Of a stretch of 64,000 bases of DNA, positions 9,538-20,226 are shown piece after piece. Made by a program: the position numbers and the translations under genes. The notes below the pieces were generated by a model that saw only the letters and a program-made list of their open reading frames with translations, made no database searches and was not told where the DNA came from. Origin of the DNA: Silurus meridionalis (taxonomy: Eukaryota; Chordata; Actinopteri; Siluriformes; Siluridae); contig NC_060893.1 in the NCBI RefSeq assembly GCF_014805685.1, positions 124,001 to 188,000 of the forward strand. Reading direction: 5' to 3'. Position 1 is the first letter of the stretch, and the number at the start of each line of letters is the position of its first letter.

Positions 9538-9822
9538 CAGTGCCTTGCGAAAGTATTCACCCCTTGAACTTTGCGACCTTTTGCCACATTTCAGGCTTCA
9601 AACATAAAGATATGAAACTAATTTTTTTGTGAAGAATCAACAAGTGGGACACAATCATGAAGTGGAACGAAATTTATTGGATATTTCAAACTTTTTCAAC
9701 AAATAAAAAAACCAAATAAGTGGGCGTGCAAAATTATTCAGCCCCTTAAGTTAATATTTTGTAGCGCCACCTTTTGCTGCGATTACAGCTGTAAGTCGCT
9801 TGTGGTATGTCTCTATCAGTTT
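9538..9822 (+). mobile_element. Tc1-like element, left end only
   Basis: Starts CAGTGCCTTGCGAAAGTATT right after a TA, the Tc1/mariner target. The following sequence (CACCCCTTGAACTTTGCGAC, and later GGGCGTGCAAAATTATTCAG) is the end region of a common fish Tc1-like family, recognised from memory. No transposase and no right end are present; similarity stops in a T-run at about 9822. Confidence 0.7.
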
Positions 9823-9827
9823 TTTTT

Positions 9828-10075
9828 TTTAATAAATTCTTGACATCAAGATTTGAATTCTTGATATCAACAGTTCATGCAAACTGTTTTTACATTTATT
9901 CCTTAATTGCTGATACCAAGAATTGAATTCTGGATATCCACAATTCAGTTTTTGATATAAAAATATGTGCACCTATTTCTGATATCAACCATTGAATTGT
10001 TGATATAAAAATAATTTTTGATATCAATAATTGAATTGCTGATATCGACAATTAAAGATTAAATGTTAAAATGGC
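9828..10075. repeat. AT-rich array of TTGATATCAA / TTGAATT motifs
   Basis: TTGATATCAA-like palindromes and GAATTGAATT steps recur every 20-40 bp (for example CTTGATATCAACAG, CTGATATCAACCATTGAATT, TTGATATCAATAATTGAATT). It is probably a degenerate satellite or the interior of an AT-rich MITE. Confidence 0.5.
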
Positions 10076-10825
10076 TTGCCATACCTGCCTACCTTATTCC
10101 ATCCAGACACACCTCACTTCGCACTCTTTGCTGACGTGAGCGTGGAAGTACCGACTGTACCATCACAAGAGTAGCTGCTGCACTAAAACTGCTTGATATT
10201 GATCCCTTTTTACTTGTTTTAAGATTCTTAAGTTAAATTATCTTACTGCACTGGCTGATCATTTTGCTTAATTTATACAGTTTTCGCCTAATTTAGGTAT
10301 ATTTTATCTTGTTTTGAGAATGATTTTTTACAGTGTTCATATTGTATTTTTATGTTTTATGCTTATTTTGAGAATTTTCATCAAGTTTTTTGGGTTTTGT
10401 GTGATTACAAAAAATAATAGAATATGCTGAATTTAAGGTGTAATATTCTAGGGTTAGGGTTCTTCCCTAACATCTTCCCTAAAATGTAGTCCTTACAAAA
10501 CAGTGAAATTTTCTTGTTTGTCTAGTTTTAAGACATTATTTTTAGTGACCAGATTTAAGCAGGTTTCATTAATTTTCTAATTATTCTGTTTATAAAAAGG
10601 AAGGGAAAAAAAGGCTTAAAACTGGGCTTTTCTGTCTAGTTACAGGATCTAGTAGAATTTAATATTGACTAGATATTAATGCTAGTTTTAAGAATTCTTA
10701 CCAAGTCAATTTTGCTTACCCCATTGGCAGATATTTTTGCTTGATTTCAGTACAATTTAACTAGATTTAAGTAAATCTAGCTTGTTTCAAGAGGGGCATT
10801 TTTTTTGCAGTGTATCCAGTTGAGG
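10076..10825. other. AT-rich non-coding, probable old MITE
   Basis: Runs such as TTTTAAGATTCTTAAGTTAA and GCTTGTTTCAAGAGG, ending TTTTTTTTGCAGTG at about 10801, resemble internal and end sequences of AT-rich fish MITEs. Both ends could not be matched. Confidence 0.3.
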
Positions 10826-11001
10826 TCTTTAAAGCCTCTGCACTTGTAATGGTTCACCCAGACCCGAAGAACTGGATCAAATACGCTCACTATAAGGATG
10901 CACGTGGATACACTGCTCACGTGAGAAGAGTTTTTTGGTTTGGAGGAAAACCTCTACCTGGCTTTTGGTAAATTTGAGGAGAAACAAAAAGAGATGATTT
11001 C
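10826..11001 (+). pseudogene. crnkl1: crooked neck-like 1 (crnkl1) fragment
   Basis: CRNKL1 (Clf1/Syf3) is a HAT-repeat spliceosome protein of the nineteen complex. Here the plus strand encodes VHPDPKNWIKYAHYKDARGY, then TAHVRRVF, and after a frame change ENLYLAFGKFEEKQKE. In the family these are consecutive parts of one stretch (VHP.VKNWIKYARFEEKHGY, AHARKV(Y/F)ERAVEFFG, E(N/H)LY.AF.KFEE.QKE). About 14 residues between the two blocks are missing and the frame shifts, so this copy is not functional. No neighbouring crnkl1 exons were seen. It is a pseudogene fragment, either a retrocopy piece or an exon carried by a transposon. Assignment is from memory of the family. Confidence 0.65.
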
Positions 11002-11160
11002 TGGCTAAAATCTCAAAGTCAACTTGTAAATGTGTTTCAACTTTGCTGGTTGTAGGTTGAACAGTGAGTCTTAAACGTTTTTATCTTGGTTTTTTTAGTG
11101 CTTATTGAAATCGGTAAGATATCAACCCCCTGTAAAACTAGTCCTGTCTGAATAGGGCTT
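11002..11160. other. Non-coding gap between crnkl1 fragment and microsatellites
   Basis: Nothing recognised. Confidence 0.5.
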
Positions 11161-11246
11161 TACACACACACACACATACACAATCAATCTCATATACACA
11201 CACACACACACACACTCACTCACATACACACACACACACACACACC
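11161..11246. repeat. Interrupted (CA)n
   Basis: Three CA blocks separated by CATACACAATCAATCTCATA and CACTCACTCACATA. Confidence 0.9.
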
Positions 11247-11468
11247 TGGTGACACAGACACACATATTATAATGACAGTAGATAAAATAATTGAAACTTC
11301 TTTTCACATTTTTTGTACATTTATTGTGTTTTGATTTCAGCTATACCGCGAGTTCTACACACACACACACTCACTGATACACTTACTCACACACATCATA
11401 ATCATGAACATTTTATACATAGATGCTATTAAAATTTTGTGACACTGAGTACTTTTGTTTTATATTTA

Positions 11469-11470
<2 letters not shown>

Positions 11471-11544
<74 letters not shown>
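11471..11544. repeat. (AT)n microsatellite
   Basis: About 37 pure AT units. Confidence 0.95.
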
Positions 11545-11552
<8 letters not shown>

Positions 11553-12114
11553 AAATATTGTTTGTTTGTTGTAATTATATTTTCTTTATATTACAGTTAC
11601 AATTGTTATTACAATTTAATTTTTTTGTTCCTGTTTCTTTATTATTACTGTTATATTTGTAATTGTTGTAATTGAATCATGAACATGTTGATTTGAAGCT
11701 GTTTTGTTTTGGAGTGTAACTAAAATGTGTGTGGGTTTAATGTTGGGTTACTTTGTCCATAAAGGAGAGTGAGGAGTGATGAACAGTAACCTCACATGAC
11801 CTCCACAAGCACTTCATGGTTTAGTTTGAGATGAATTTGTTAATGTTTAATAGTTTGTGTTATTATTATTTTTATTTTAAATGTTGTTAATAATCATTTG
11901 TTGAATGTTTCATTTCTATGTTTAATATTTGATAAAACCTGTCTGACTGAACAGACCCTTAATTGCTGCACACAGATACACAGAATTGTGCTGCACAGAC
12001 TACAGTATGTGTACAGCAGTTCTCTGGAAAGAGATTATCAAGCCTCAGCACATGCTGACAGGAAAGTCCCAGTGATGCACAATATAAATGCTGTTTCCTA
12101 TACATTTGTCCAGC

Positions 12115-12115
<1 letters not shown>
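11545..12115. other. AT-rich intergenic, no gene seen
   Basis: No conserved reading frame or repeat ends identified. Confidence 0.4.

Positions 12116-12116
<1 letters not shown>

Positions 12117-12172
<56 letters not shown>
12117..12172. repeat. (CA)n microsatellite at the RTE 5' end
   Basis: About 28 CA units immediately before the RTE 5' fragment. Confidence 0.9.
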
Positions 12173-12175
<3 letters not shown>

Positions 12176-12590
12176 GGTTGCATGGGTAAATGGGGAGGGT
12201 TGCGTAAGGAAGTGCATCCTTCCAAATCAAATATCCGGATCAGGAAAGAGAAATTCATACCGGATCGATCGAGGCCCTGGTTACCAACGACCCCCACAGG
12301 TATCGTTAGCCTACAGGGTACCGGTGGAAACTGTTGGCTGAAGGAGAAGAAGGAGAGGAGGAGGACGTCTACAGAGACAGCAGGGAAAGGAGAAGTGGAG
12401 GAGAAGTGGAGGAGAAGGAGAGGAGGAGGACGTCTACAGAGACAGCAGGGAAAGGAGAAGTGGAGGAGAAGGAGAGGAGGAGGAGAGGAGGAGGACGTCT
12501 ACAGAGACAGCAGGGAAAGGAGAAGTGGAGGAGAAGTGGAGGTTCAGGTGGGAACTTTAAATGTTGCTACTATGAAAATTCAGGAGTCTC
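12176..12590 (+). mobile_element. RTE-type LINE, 5' end only
   Basis: GGGTTGCATGGGTAAATGGGGAGG...CATACCGGATCGATCGAGGC...GGTATCGTTAGCC.ACAGGGTACCGGTGGAAA parallels the reverse complement of 56480-56660, the 5' region of the full-length RTE at 53130-56710. It ends near GGGAACTTTAAATGTTGCTACTATGA, the counterpart of the region around the ORF start at 58790-58820. No endonuclease or RT follows. LINEs normally keep their 3' ends, so a 5'-only piece implies later deletion. Confidence 0.75.
12350..12545. repeat. 65-bp tandem repeat within RTE 5' UTR
   Basis: GAGGACGTCTACAGAGACAG recurs at 12361, 12426 and 12491, an exact 65-bp period, purine-rich (GGAGAAGTGGAGGAGAA). The full-length RTE has a single equivalent. 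Confidence 0.9.
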
Positions 12591-12746
12591 AGTACTCTTG
12601 TACAGATTGTACCAGGATCAACTACTAAGCATTTAGTGTTGAGTCGAGCTGCTTATGATGCTGGATCAATGGTGTTTTAAATTTAAGTCACAAATGTAGA
12701 TTTACAACTTGTTTCCTTATGTTTACTAAATACATCAAAATTAAAG

Positions 12747-12806
12747 TTAATTAAAGTTTCAGGAGCCTCTTTAACACTGTACCGGCGTTTTTAACAGAAA
12801 CTCGTA
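12747..12806. repeat. 60-bp direct repeat, copy 1
   Basis: TTAATTAAAGTTTCAGGAGC to AACTCGTA; matches 12999-13058 with only about four differences. Confidence 0.9.
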
Positions 12807-12807
12807 T

Positions 12808-12893
12808 AGCCAATCACAGCGCTTGTGGGCGGGGCCTATTTTTGTCTGGCATTTGGAGAGAGAAATCACTTTCAGAGGTAATCATCTCACAAG
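12808..12893 (+). promoter_or_regulatory. Candidate promoter and first exon with 5' splice site
   Basis: CCAATCACAGCG (12810-12821) and GGGCGGGGCC (12827-12836) form a compact CCAAT plus Sp1 arrangement, followed about 55 bp later by CACAAG|GTGAGTC, a strong donor at 12894. The block sits between two 60-bp direct repeats. No downstream coding exon is seen before the gypsy element at 13478. Confidence 0.35.
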
Positions 12894-12998
12894 GTGAGTC
12901 TGGTGATACTGATCTTTTTATCTCACATTTCTTTAAGATTCCAGAGTTGATATGAATTTTTGATGCTAATTTACACTTATTTTAGTGTAGAACTCGAT

Positions 12999-13058
12999 TT
13001 AATTAAAGTTTCAGGAGCCTCTTTAACGCTGTACCGGCGTTGTTAACGGAAACTCGTA
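12999..13058. repeat. 60-bp direct repeat, copy 2
   Basis: See the copy at 12747-12806; spacing is 252 bp. Confidence 0.9.
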
Positions 13059-13477
13059 CGAGTCCCAAATGACTGGATGTTGAAGTGCACTTTGTAGGTT
13101 GATCAGGAAAGGCAGTGGTTTTGCAGTTAATAACAGTTAATGTAATAATAGGCCGAGCTGAACTAGCTACCTGCATTATGATAAAAAATAAACTGATAGT
13201 CAGGGGAACACTGAATCCAGAACAGCGCATTAGAACTCTTTTGAAGGCCGGACTGAAGATTGAGTTTGTGCAGTGCAGGATGACACACAGAGTGCAGGAG
13301 TTCTGTAAGGTCTGGGGGCAAGAGGGGGTTCTGTGTAGTGTTGATAATAAAAACACCTTCTCTTAAACAAAATGCTCTAATATACACTTCTATCTGTTCA
13401 TCCACCCATTCATCCACGTCTTTTATTTCTACCCTTTTTACTACAAACAAGGGCTTTCATTATTTACCTTTTAAGTA
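13059..13477. other. Intergenic, no gene seen
   Basis: Short open frames exist on both strands but none resembles a known family or carries splice signals. The region ends at the gypsy LTR. Confidence 0.4.
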
Positions 13478-14639
13478 TGTGGCGGGACGTTAATTAGACA
13501 GAAACTATAACTCAGCTGACTACGCCACCCTGTTAACAGGGAACACTATTATAGATTAATCATCTACAAAAGACACAGGTACGTGGTTTCAATAAACAGA
13601 GGCAAGAGACATGGATACCAAAGATACAAAAAAATGTTTTATTTCACAATAAATATTACTTTTAAAACATGACTATGGGCTGGAATAAAATAGGCATAAA
13701 AGGAAACCGAGGCTTACCTAAAGCAGGTAAACTAGCTTAATGAGTATGCGGCTACTATATCGCCAGGAGCATAACACCAAATGCACAAGAGCACCACACA
13801 CACTCACACAAACACGGTAAGACCAAGCGTGAACACACTGCACCCTGTGATAGAGTCCCACCACCGCACGCCAAGGCCAACTAGCCGTCTGCCTGAAGCC
13901 TCGGTTCCTATAACAAAGACACTGTTAACCAAATTTAAATCACACAAGAAATAATAGAAATAATAATTGAATGTTGTGTTTGAATGAATATACAATGAGT
14001 CAAACCAAATCATAAACAAAGCTAGCAAACAAACAAAGTAAAGTAAAACAAAGCATACAAAATTAAGTAAAACAAAGCATAAACAAAACTAGCAAAGCAA
14101 ACAAAGCTAGCAAAGCAAACAAAGCTAGCAAAGCAAACAAAGCTAGCAAAGCAAACAAAGTGACTCCTCTTAAAACTATTCCACCTAAAAAGGATTAAGT
14201 AGAACATTTATTCATCCCACCAAACACCACAAACCTCAGCAGAGATAGCTACACATACCTTAATATTGTCGTTTCGACCACAAGTCCAGCCGCACAGGCA
14301 AATGGACATCAAACCGCAAGAAGGCACGGATTACGGCGGGTTCATGTTTAAAAGCAGTCACCGAGCCACATGGAATGATTACACGTTGGAAACTATAATT
14401 CAAATAACGCTAGTTACCACAAACACACACGTTGATACACACTTGCTAGCAAGCACATACCTGTGAGACAGGAAGAGTCTAAACCAGGAAGGGGCGGCCC
14501 TTGGGCAATGACACACAAGCGGTGATCACACAACATGGTGCATTTAAAGTCCCCTTTTATATAGTCTTGCATGTATCTGATTGGACAACTGATGCTTTCA
14601 TGACAATTTAAAGGGACACCCACAGTTCGTCCCACTACA
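13478..14639 (-). repeat. 3' LTR of copy B (complete)
   Basis: TGTAGTGGG...CCGCCACA on the minus strand. A TATA box (TATATAAAAGGGG) lies at about 14551-14563 and an AATAAA signal at about 13640. An internal array of AACAAAGCTAGCAAAGC units lies at about 14020-14160; its copy number differs among the three LTRs. Confidence 0.92.
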
Positions 14640-14654
14640 ATCTACCCCCCACTG
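14640..14654 (-). other. Polypurine tract (plus-strand primer) of copy B
   Basis: The minus strand reads CAGTGGGGGGTAGAT directly before the 3' LTR, the expected place for the second-strand primer. Confidence 0.75.
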
Positions 14655-14769
14655 ACGGATCGTCACCCCGACGGTCCTACTACTAGGGTCAGGATTACCT
14701 AATCCCATGGCCTAAAAATGCCTGGCACCATGCCATGCATTTGCTGCTGGGAGCCCTCACCTGTCCCAC

Positions 14770-16909
14770 CTACTGAACGGGGAAGATGGTGTACATTTGG
14801 ATGTTGGCCCGCATTTGCACGTTTTGTCCTGCGTAACGCACCCTCATCCACCTAACCAGGGCTTCAGGCTGTGGCTCCGGCAACATAGCTGTATCCCTAG
14901 CTGGAGCCTGTAATCCTGGCCAGTTAGCAGGAACGGGTCCCGTAACACTCACCCTCTCCTGTGGACCATGTTCCACCCCAGATGCCAGCCCACCAATTCT
15001 TAATTCGACATCAACTTGATCCCGTTCTTGGACCAAAGCTAATAAATCTACCTCATCCTCTTCCTCAGCTAACGATGATGTGCCCACAACTGGGTCAGGT
15101 AAAGGACTGCCATGGTTAGTACCAACTGTGTCCTTACAGACTCTTCTCTTTAGCAGTGAACGATGCACGTTCCTTACCTTGGTCAGGTCATCTACAGGCG
15201 CAATGGTGTACACTACACCACCTTCCTTGGGTGCCCTTATCACTTGGTAGACCACTGGGCTCCATAGGTCCTGGATTTTATGGCGGCCCCTTACCCCATA
15301 ATCACGGAGGTACACCAGTTGACCCTCCACCAATGGTTCATCTCGGACGTGCTGATCATGATTGGCCTTGCGCCTATCAGCCATGACCTGCAACCGTTCC
15401 CGTGCACCTGCAAAGGCCACCTGGAGCCTCGTTTGATGTTCCAAGACCCAGTCATGCACACTACCCTCCCTTAGCTGTGGTTCTCTCCCCAACAGAAAAT
15501 CTACAGGCAATCGTGGCTCCTGTCCAAACATCAAGAAGTGTGGCGATTCCCCTGTGCTCTGATGAGGGGTGCTATTATAACTGAACACTACCTGGGGAAG
15601 ACACGCTACCCAGTCTCGTTTCCTGGACACTGGCAGAGTACGCAACAGATTATGTAGAGTGCGGTTAAAGCGTTCACACTGGCCGTTACCGGCCGGGTGA
15701 TAGGGGGTAGTACAAGACTTCACCACACCATAAAGCTCACATAACTGACGTATCAACAAAGACTCAAAATTTCGACCCTGGTCCGAGTGGAGACGGCCCG
15801 GAACACCGAACCTGTAAAACCATTCGGTCACCAGGGCTTGTGCCACCGTCTCCGCTCGCTGATCCCTCGTTGGAACAGCAAGGGTATACTTACTGAAAAC
15901 GTCAGTCATCACCAAAACGTTTTCGATGCCAGAGCTTGTGGGCTCTAACACTGTGAAGTCCACTGCCAAGATGTCATTTGGCCTAGATGACATTAACCGC
16001 CCCATAAAAGCCTGAGCCAGTGGCTGGGTGTCTTTGGCTGCCTGGCACCGGTCACACTCGTGACACCAACTTGCCACATCCGAGGACACACCCGCCAATA
16101 ACACCTCTGTTGCACTAACTCCATGGTGCGCTCCTGCCCTGGTGTCCATGTTGCTGATGCAACTGCCTTAACACCTCTGGTCTCAAGGCAGCAGGCAAAA
16201 CCAATTGCAACATCTCTTCCTTACCATTAGGGCAGTGAACCCGACGATACAGCATACCATCTAACTCCCTCAACCGATCCCACTGGCGGAGCAAGGTTAA
16301 GGCTGCCTTAGTCATTTGGCGCCGCTCATTAGGTCCTGGGCGATTTCCTTGTCTCCAAAATCGCAACACTTCCCAAATAACTGGATCAGCTGCCTGCAAA
16401 GAACGCAAGTCACCAGCAGAATAACCAGGAAGTGTAGAGACCATACACTGGGTCGCTATACCCACAGAATCTACCCCAGCTAATGGCCACAAAGACTCAG
16501 GAATTGCAGTGCCGGGGGTCAACCCATCCAACCCACCAGGTTCCAGGGGATCCCTCCGTGACAGCGCATCTGCATTTCTATTACTCTTACCAGAGCGATA
16601 CTTAATCTCAAAATCGAAAGCCGCCAGCTGAGAAGCCCAACGCTGCTCAGTCGCCCCCAACTTTGCAGAGGTCAGATGGCTAAGGGGATTATTATCTGTG
16701 AATACCACACACTTATTACCCAACAGATATTCACGGAATTTCTCCGTCATGGCCCACTTGAGCGCAACAAACTCCAACTTCATAGAGCTATAATTTGACA
16801 TGTTGCGCTCAGTGGGCCTTAAACTGCGACTAGCATATGCCACTGGTCTTACCTTGCCTTCAGTTTCCTGGGAAAGGACTGCCCCTAACCCTTGATAACT
16901 GGCGTCCAC
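14770..16909 (-). pseudogene. pol: Pol RNase H and integrase of copy B
   Basis: The RNase H part (from 16909) opens MDASYQGLGAVLSQE (first catalytic Asp), then KLEFVALKWAM (Glu), VFTDNNPL (Asp) and NADALSRR, the usual gypsy pattern. It overlaps in another frame with the integrase part (from 16149). The HHCC finger survives in part (CHECDRCQ). The catalytic core is complete, with Asp in ILAVDFTVLEP, Asp in RLHSDQGRNFE and Glu in GNGQCERFNRT. A C-terminal region with YLRDYGVRGRHKIQDLW follows (GPY/F-like position). One frameshift near 16125-16150 separates the two parts within the HHCC region. The integrase would insert the cDNA; its core looks intact in sequence. Confidence 0.9.
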
Positions 16910-16925
16910 CTCCAGAATAAACGGT

Positions 16926-18090
16926 TTAGAGAAATCGCATACGCAAGTACTGGGCGGTAGTCAGTTTCTCCTTTAACCCCTCAAAGCTCACCTGACAGTT
17001 TTCACTCCAGGCACTAGCAAAACTCCTACTTTTCTGCTTACCCTTTACACCAGCAAATTCCCCCACCAGCTTATGCAGTGGGGCAGCCAACTTGGCAAAC
17101 CCCTCCACAAACCGCCGATAGTAGCTGGAAAAACCCAGAAAGGATCTTAACTCTGTAACGCTAGAGGGCGAGGCCACTGGGCCACAGCCTCGATCTTACT
17201 AGGGTCAGTTGCCACACCCCTGGAAGAGATAACATGACCCAAATATTTCACCTCTTGCTGAAGAAAGGCGCACTTCTCTAGCCTAGCCTTTAACCCTTCC
17301 CGTTCCAGACGGCTTAAAACAACCTCCAACCTCTCCAAATGTTGAGTAATTGAGGTGGAGAACACCACGATATCGTCTAGATATAAAAGTAAGGACTGAC
17401 ACTGTTGGTCCCCAAATACCCTCTCCATAAGTCGCTGGAAGGTAGAGGGGGCATTGCACAACCCAAAAGGCATACGATTCCATTCAAACAGGCCAAATGG
17501 GGTGCAAAAAGCGGTCTTTGGCTTATCCCCCTCTGTGACAGGGACCTGGTTATAACCACTAGCTAGATCCATAGTGGAAAACCAACAGGCCCCCGTCAAC
17601 GCATCCAGCGACTCCTCAATCCGAGGCAAAGGAAATGCATCCCTCCTGGTCTTGGCGTTTAACTGGCGGTAGTCAACGCATAGCGTAGACTACCATCCTT
17701 TTTACCAAGACAATTGGGGAGGCATATGGGCTGCAACTTTCCTAATTACCTGAGACTCCAGCAGCTGATTGATGTGGGCTCGAACAACCTCATACTCAGA
17801 GGGAGGTACCGGCGATGTCGCTGCCGCACAGGGATATCATCTAAGAGGGGGATATCATGAGATATAAGACTTGTACATCCCAAATCACCATCATGTTCGG
17901 AGAATACCGTCTGATATTTTGTAAGCAAGGCCCTCACCTTGCCCTGTTCCAGTTCTGGCAATGCAGTCAGGTCTACTTTTGCAATCTGCTCTAAAACAGG
18001 GGCACTAACTGCTAGAGTGGCTTGAGAATACACATTTGCTGTAGTGGATCTAACTTCAGTAACACCTGCCGGCAAACTGACAACATGCAC
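16926..18090 (-). pseudogene. pol: Reverse transcriptase of copy B, frameshifted
   Basis: The N-terminal part (18090 to about 17746) has the gypsy approach sequence LLTKYQTVFSEHDGDLGCTS and RQRHRRYLP. The core (17629-17147) has STMDLASGYNQVPV, FGLFEWNRMPFGLCNAPSTF and the catalytic LLLYLDDIVVFS, then VKYLGHVIS. The thumb (17177-16926) has LRSFLGFSSYYRRFVEGFAK. At least two frame changes (near 17650-17760 and 17150-17177) break the polyprotein. The active-site YLDD is unchanged. Confidence 0.9.
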
Positions 18091-18104
18091 TCTACCCAGG
18101 GTAC

Positions 18105-18883
18105 CTAATACTCTGCGTGGAAAAGGAGGACATCAGACGTGCCTATGTTGACCACTGGCACATAAACTGAGCCTCCAATCACTCGCACCAAGGCGGGGGA
18201 TGCCAGCAACCCTTCGGGTAACCCAGACTCAATGGGCTCGAACAGTACAGTACTACCTGCCAACTGTTCTGCACAAGTTGCCGCAACCAACTTAATAGTA
18301 CCACCTGTGACACGACATGCCCGAGGACCACGCACTCTTACCCTAGTCATACACTCAACGCGAGATTGCTCGCTACCTTGATGGCAGTGTTGTAGGGCTT
18401 GAAAAACTGAAAGTGGCGCACTAGAAACCGGAGGAAAATCAAACAAAGCGGGGCCATGCTGTCCAAAGAGCTCCTGGTAGCATCGCCCAAGTACATTCAT
18501 CCCCAACACACCAGGGACTTGAGAGCGCAAGCCACCAGGAGGATCCTGACCACCAGCACCCCACATCGCGGAACTATCCTACCACAGAGCTCAATATCCA
18601 ATTCCATATAACCGATATATGGAATTGAGAGCCCATTTGCAGCTCTTAGCTGCAACCAGGAACACGACCTCAAGTGCTCCTGACCCCATGGCTCAAAATG
18701 TTGAATAAAACAACTTTCCGTAATAGTTGATACCATCGAACCGGTGTCAATTAAACAAGGGACTAACACACCACCAATTGAAACATTCAGATGCGGGCAA
18801 GAAGACATTAAATTTGGAACTGAACTAGATTTCTTACCATCTGAGTCAGCCATTTTCCCAGCCGAGCTGTGACTCTTCAGCAC
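18105..18883 (-). pseudogene. pol: Retropepsin-like protease region of copy B
   Basis: LVPCLIDTGSMVSTI carries the DTG(S) active site of retroviral-type aspartic proteases, preceded by NVSIGG. After a frame change near 18550 the second frame has VLGMNVLGRCYQEL, the family's (I/V)LG(M/L)(N/D)(V/F)L element at the end of the protease. The remaining sequence to 18105 is a linker to RT. Confidence 0.8.
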
Positions 18884-19959
18884 GGCCGGAATTAGTTTTC
18901 CGACACATTAGCTTGCGACTGCACACCTCAATGGCCTGATCAACACGAGAACGTAATGGTGACCGGGACATGACACGTTCCCTTCGCATTCCGTGCAAAA
19001 TGGCCTGGTTTTGACAACGCCTACAGATCATGGGCCCACTACGAAAAGTTTGGGTACGAGGACGAGAATGGGGCCCTTGCAAACGGGCAATATTCTGGGT
19101 AAGCTGATTTAATTGCTCTTGTTGTAATTTTAACATTTCTTTAAGCTCCCCTATTTCAGACTTCTCAGACGAGCTACAACGGCCCTGAACTTCATACTGA
19201 AACCCGTGCGCCAAAGGGACAGAAAGACTTGACCCTTGCTCCGCCCGGCATTCCCTCCCGCTCCCAACGAATAGCTTCGCCACGCACCTCCAAGAGTGTA
19301 GAATGGGGCTGTCGACGAACCAATTGTTTCAATTCACGGCGAAGAGAAGGGTCACAAACATATTCGACAAACTGGTCCCTTAATAAAATCTCTGCATTTG
19401 GCATGGCATTTGGGGACTTCTGCCTCACTTTCTCCAAGAGGCTCATTAAGGCCAAAGAGAACTCCAGCAAGGTCTCGCCTTCCTGTTGCTTCCTAGAAAA
19501 AAAGGCTTCCTGCAGGGCAACATAAGACTGGGAGCATCCATATAACTCTTGCAAAATGGAAAAAATTCTCTCTGGGTCTCCACGCTCAATAACAGGGCGA
19601 TGTCTAACCTCCTCACGTGCGTTCCCTCCTAAATGATCAAATAGGAAAAATGCCTGGTCTGCCACTGACAAATGACGAGTTCTTATACAAGCTTTTGCTT
19701 CCTCGATCCACTCATTAATGCCAATGCCCGATCTACCATCGAATATTGGACATTTTCTATCCCTTGGAATAAACACAAGGCGTTCGGTTAACGTGGCACC
19801 AGCACTAACTGGTTGATCAATAGGTGGCACCACAGATCCTCGAGAGGGGCCAGCTATGGGACTGGATGGAGCAGCAGGACTCTGCTCCTGGCGCAATTTG
19901 TCATTATCCGCCCTTAATTGAGCAACAAGCTCCCTTAATTCCTGCAATTCCGCTTCCAT
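18846..19959 (-). pseudogene. gag: Gag of copy B with a damaged zinc knuckle
   Basis: The first frame (19959-19192) encodes the N-terminal coiled-coil-like segment and capsid, including LSLLEKVRQKSPNAMPNAE and LKQLVRRQPHSTLLEVRGEA. The second frame (to 18846) continues with SEIGELKEMLKLQQEQLNQL (coiled coil) and a zinc-knuckle site, PMICRRCQNQ. The expected GHFARN of a CCHC knuckle is found only in the neighbouring frame, so a small indel has broken the knuckle. A further frameshift near 19230 separates capsid and coiled coil. The shared start with copy A and the leader before it support 19959 as start. Confidence 0.88.
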
Positions 19960-20204
19960 TTGTTTACGGGAAACTTAACGAACAAAGTCAGTAAAAGCTA
20001 TGGAAACCCACTGCTGGAACGCTCCAAGTCCACTGAAATGACACTGCTGCTTTGTTCCACACACTCTAAACACAAAAAAAAAGAAAGAAAAGCACACAAG
20101 AAATACAAAAAAAAAATAACCTCTAATCCATCCACAAGTCACAACTAAAACCTTTAACAAAATAACAATAAGCATCCACGTCTCAGCCCAACAAAGAGAA
20201 ACGC

Positions 20205-20223
20205 AATCCTGCCGACTACGCCA
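20205..20223 (-). other. Primer binding site, tRNA-Ser type (copy B)
   Basis: The plus strand reads AATCCTGCCGACTACGCCA, exactly the T-arm end, acceptor strand and CCA of a eukaryotic tRNA-Ser, three bases from the LTR. Confidence 0.85.
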
Positions 20224-20226
20224 AAG

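Noticed and set aside
10448..10466. Interstitial telomere repeat (CTAGGGTTAGGGTTCT)
   Set aside because: Only two and a half units; such short runs occur by chance in AT-rich DNA.
15156..15584. Plus-strand open frames inside gypsy copy B
   Set aside because: Antisense to the integrase, which has a full set of catalytic motifs on the minus strand.
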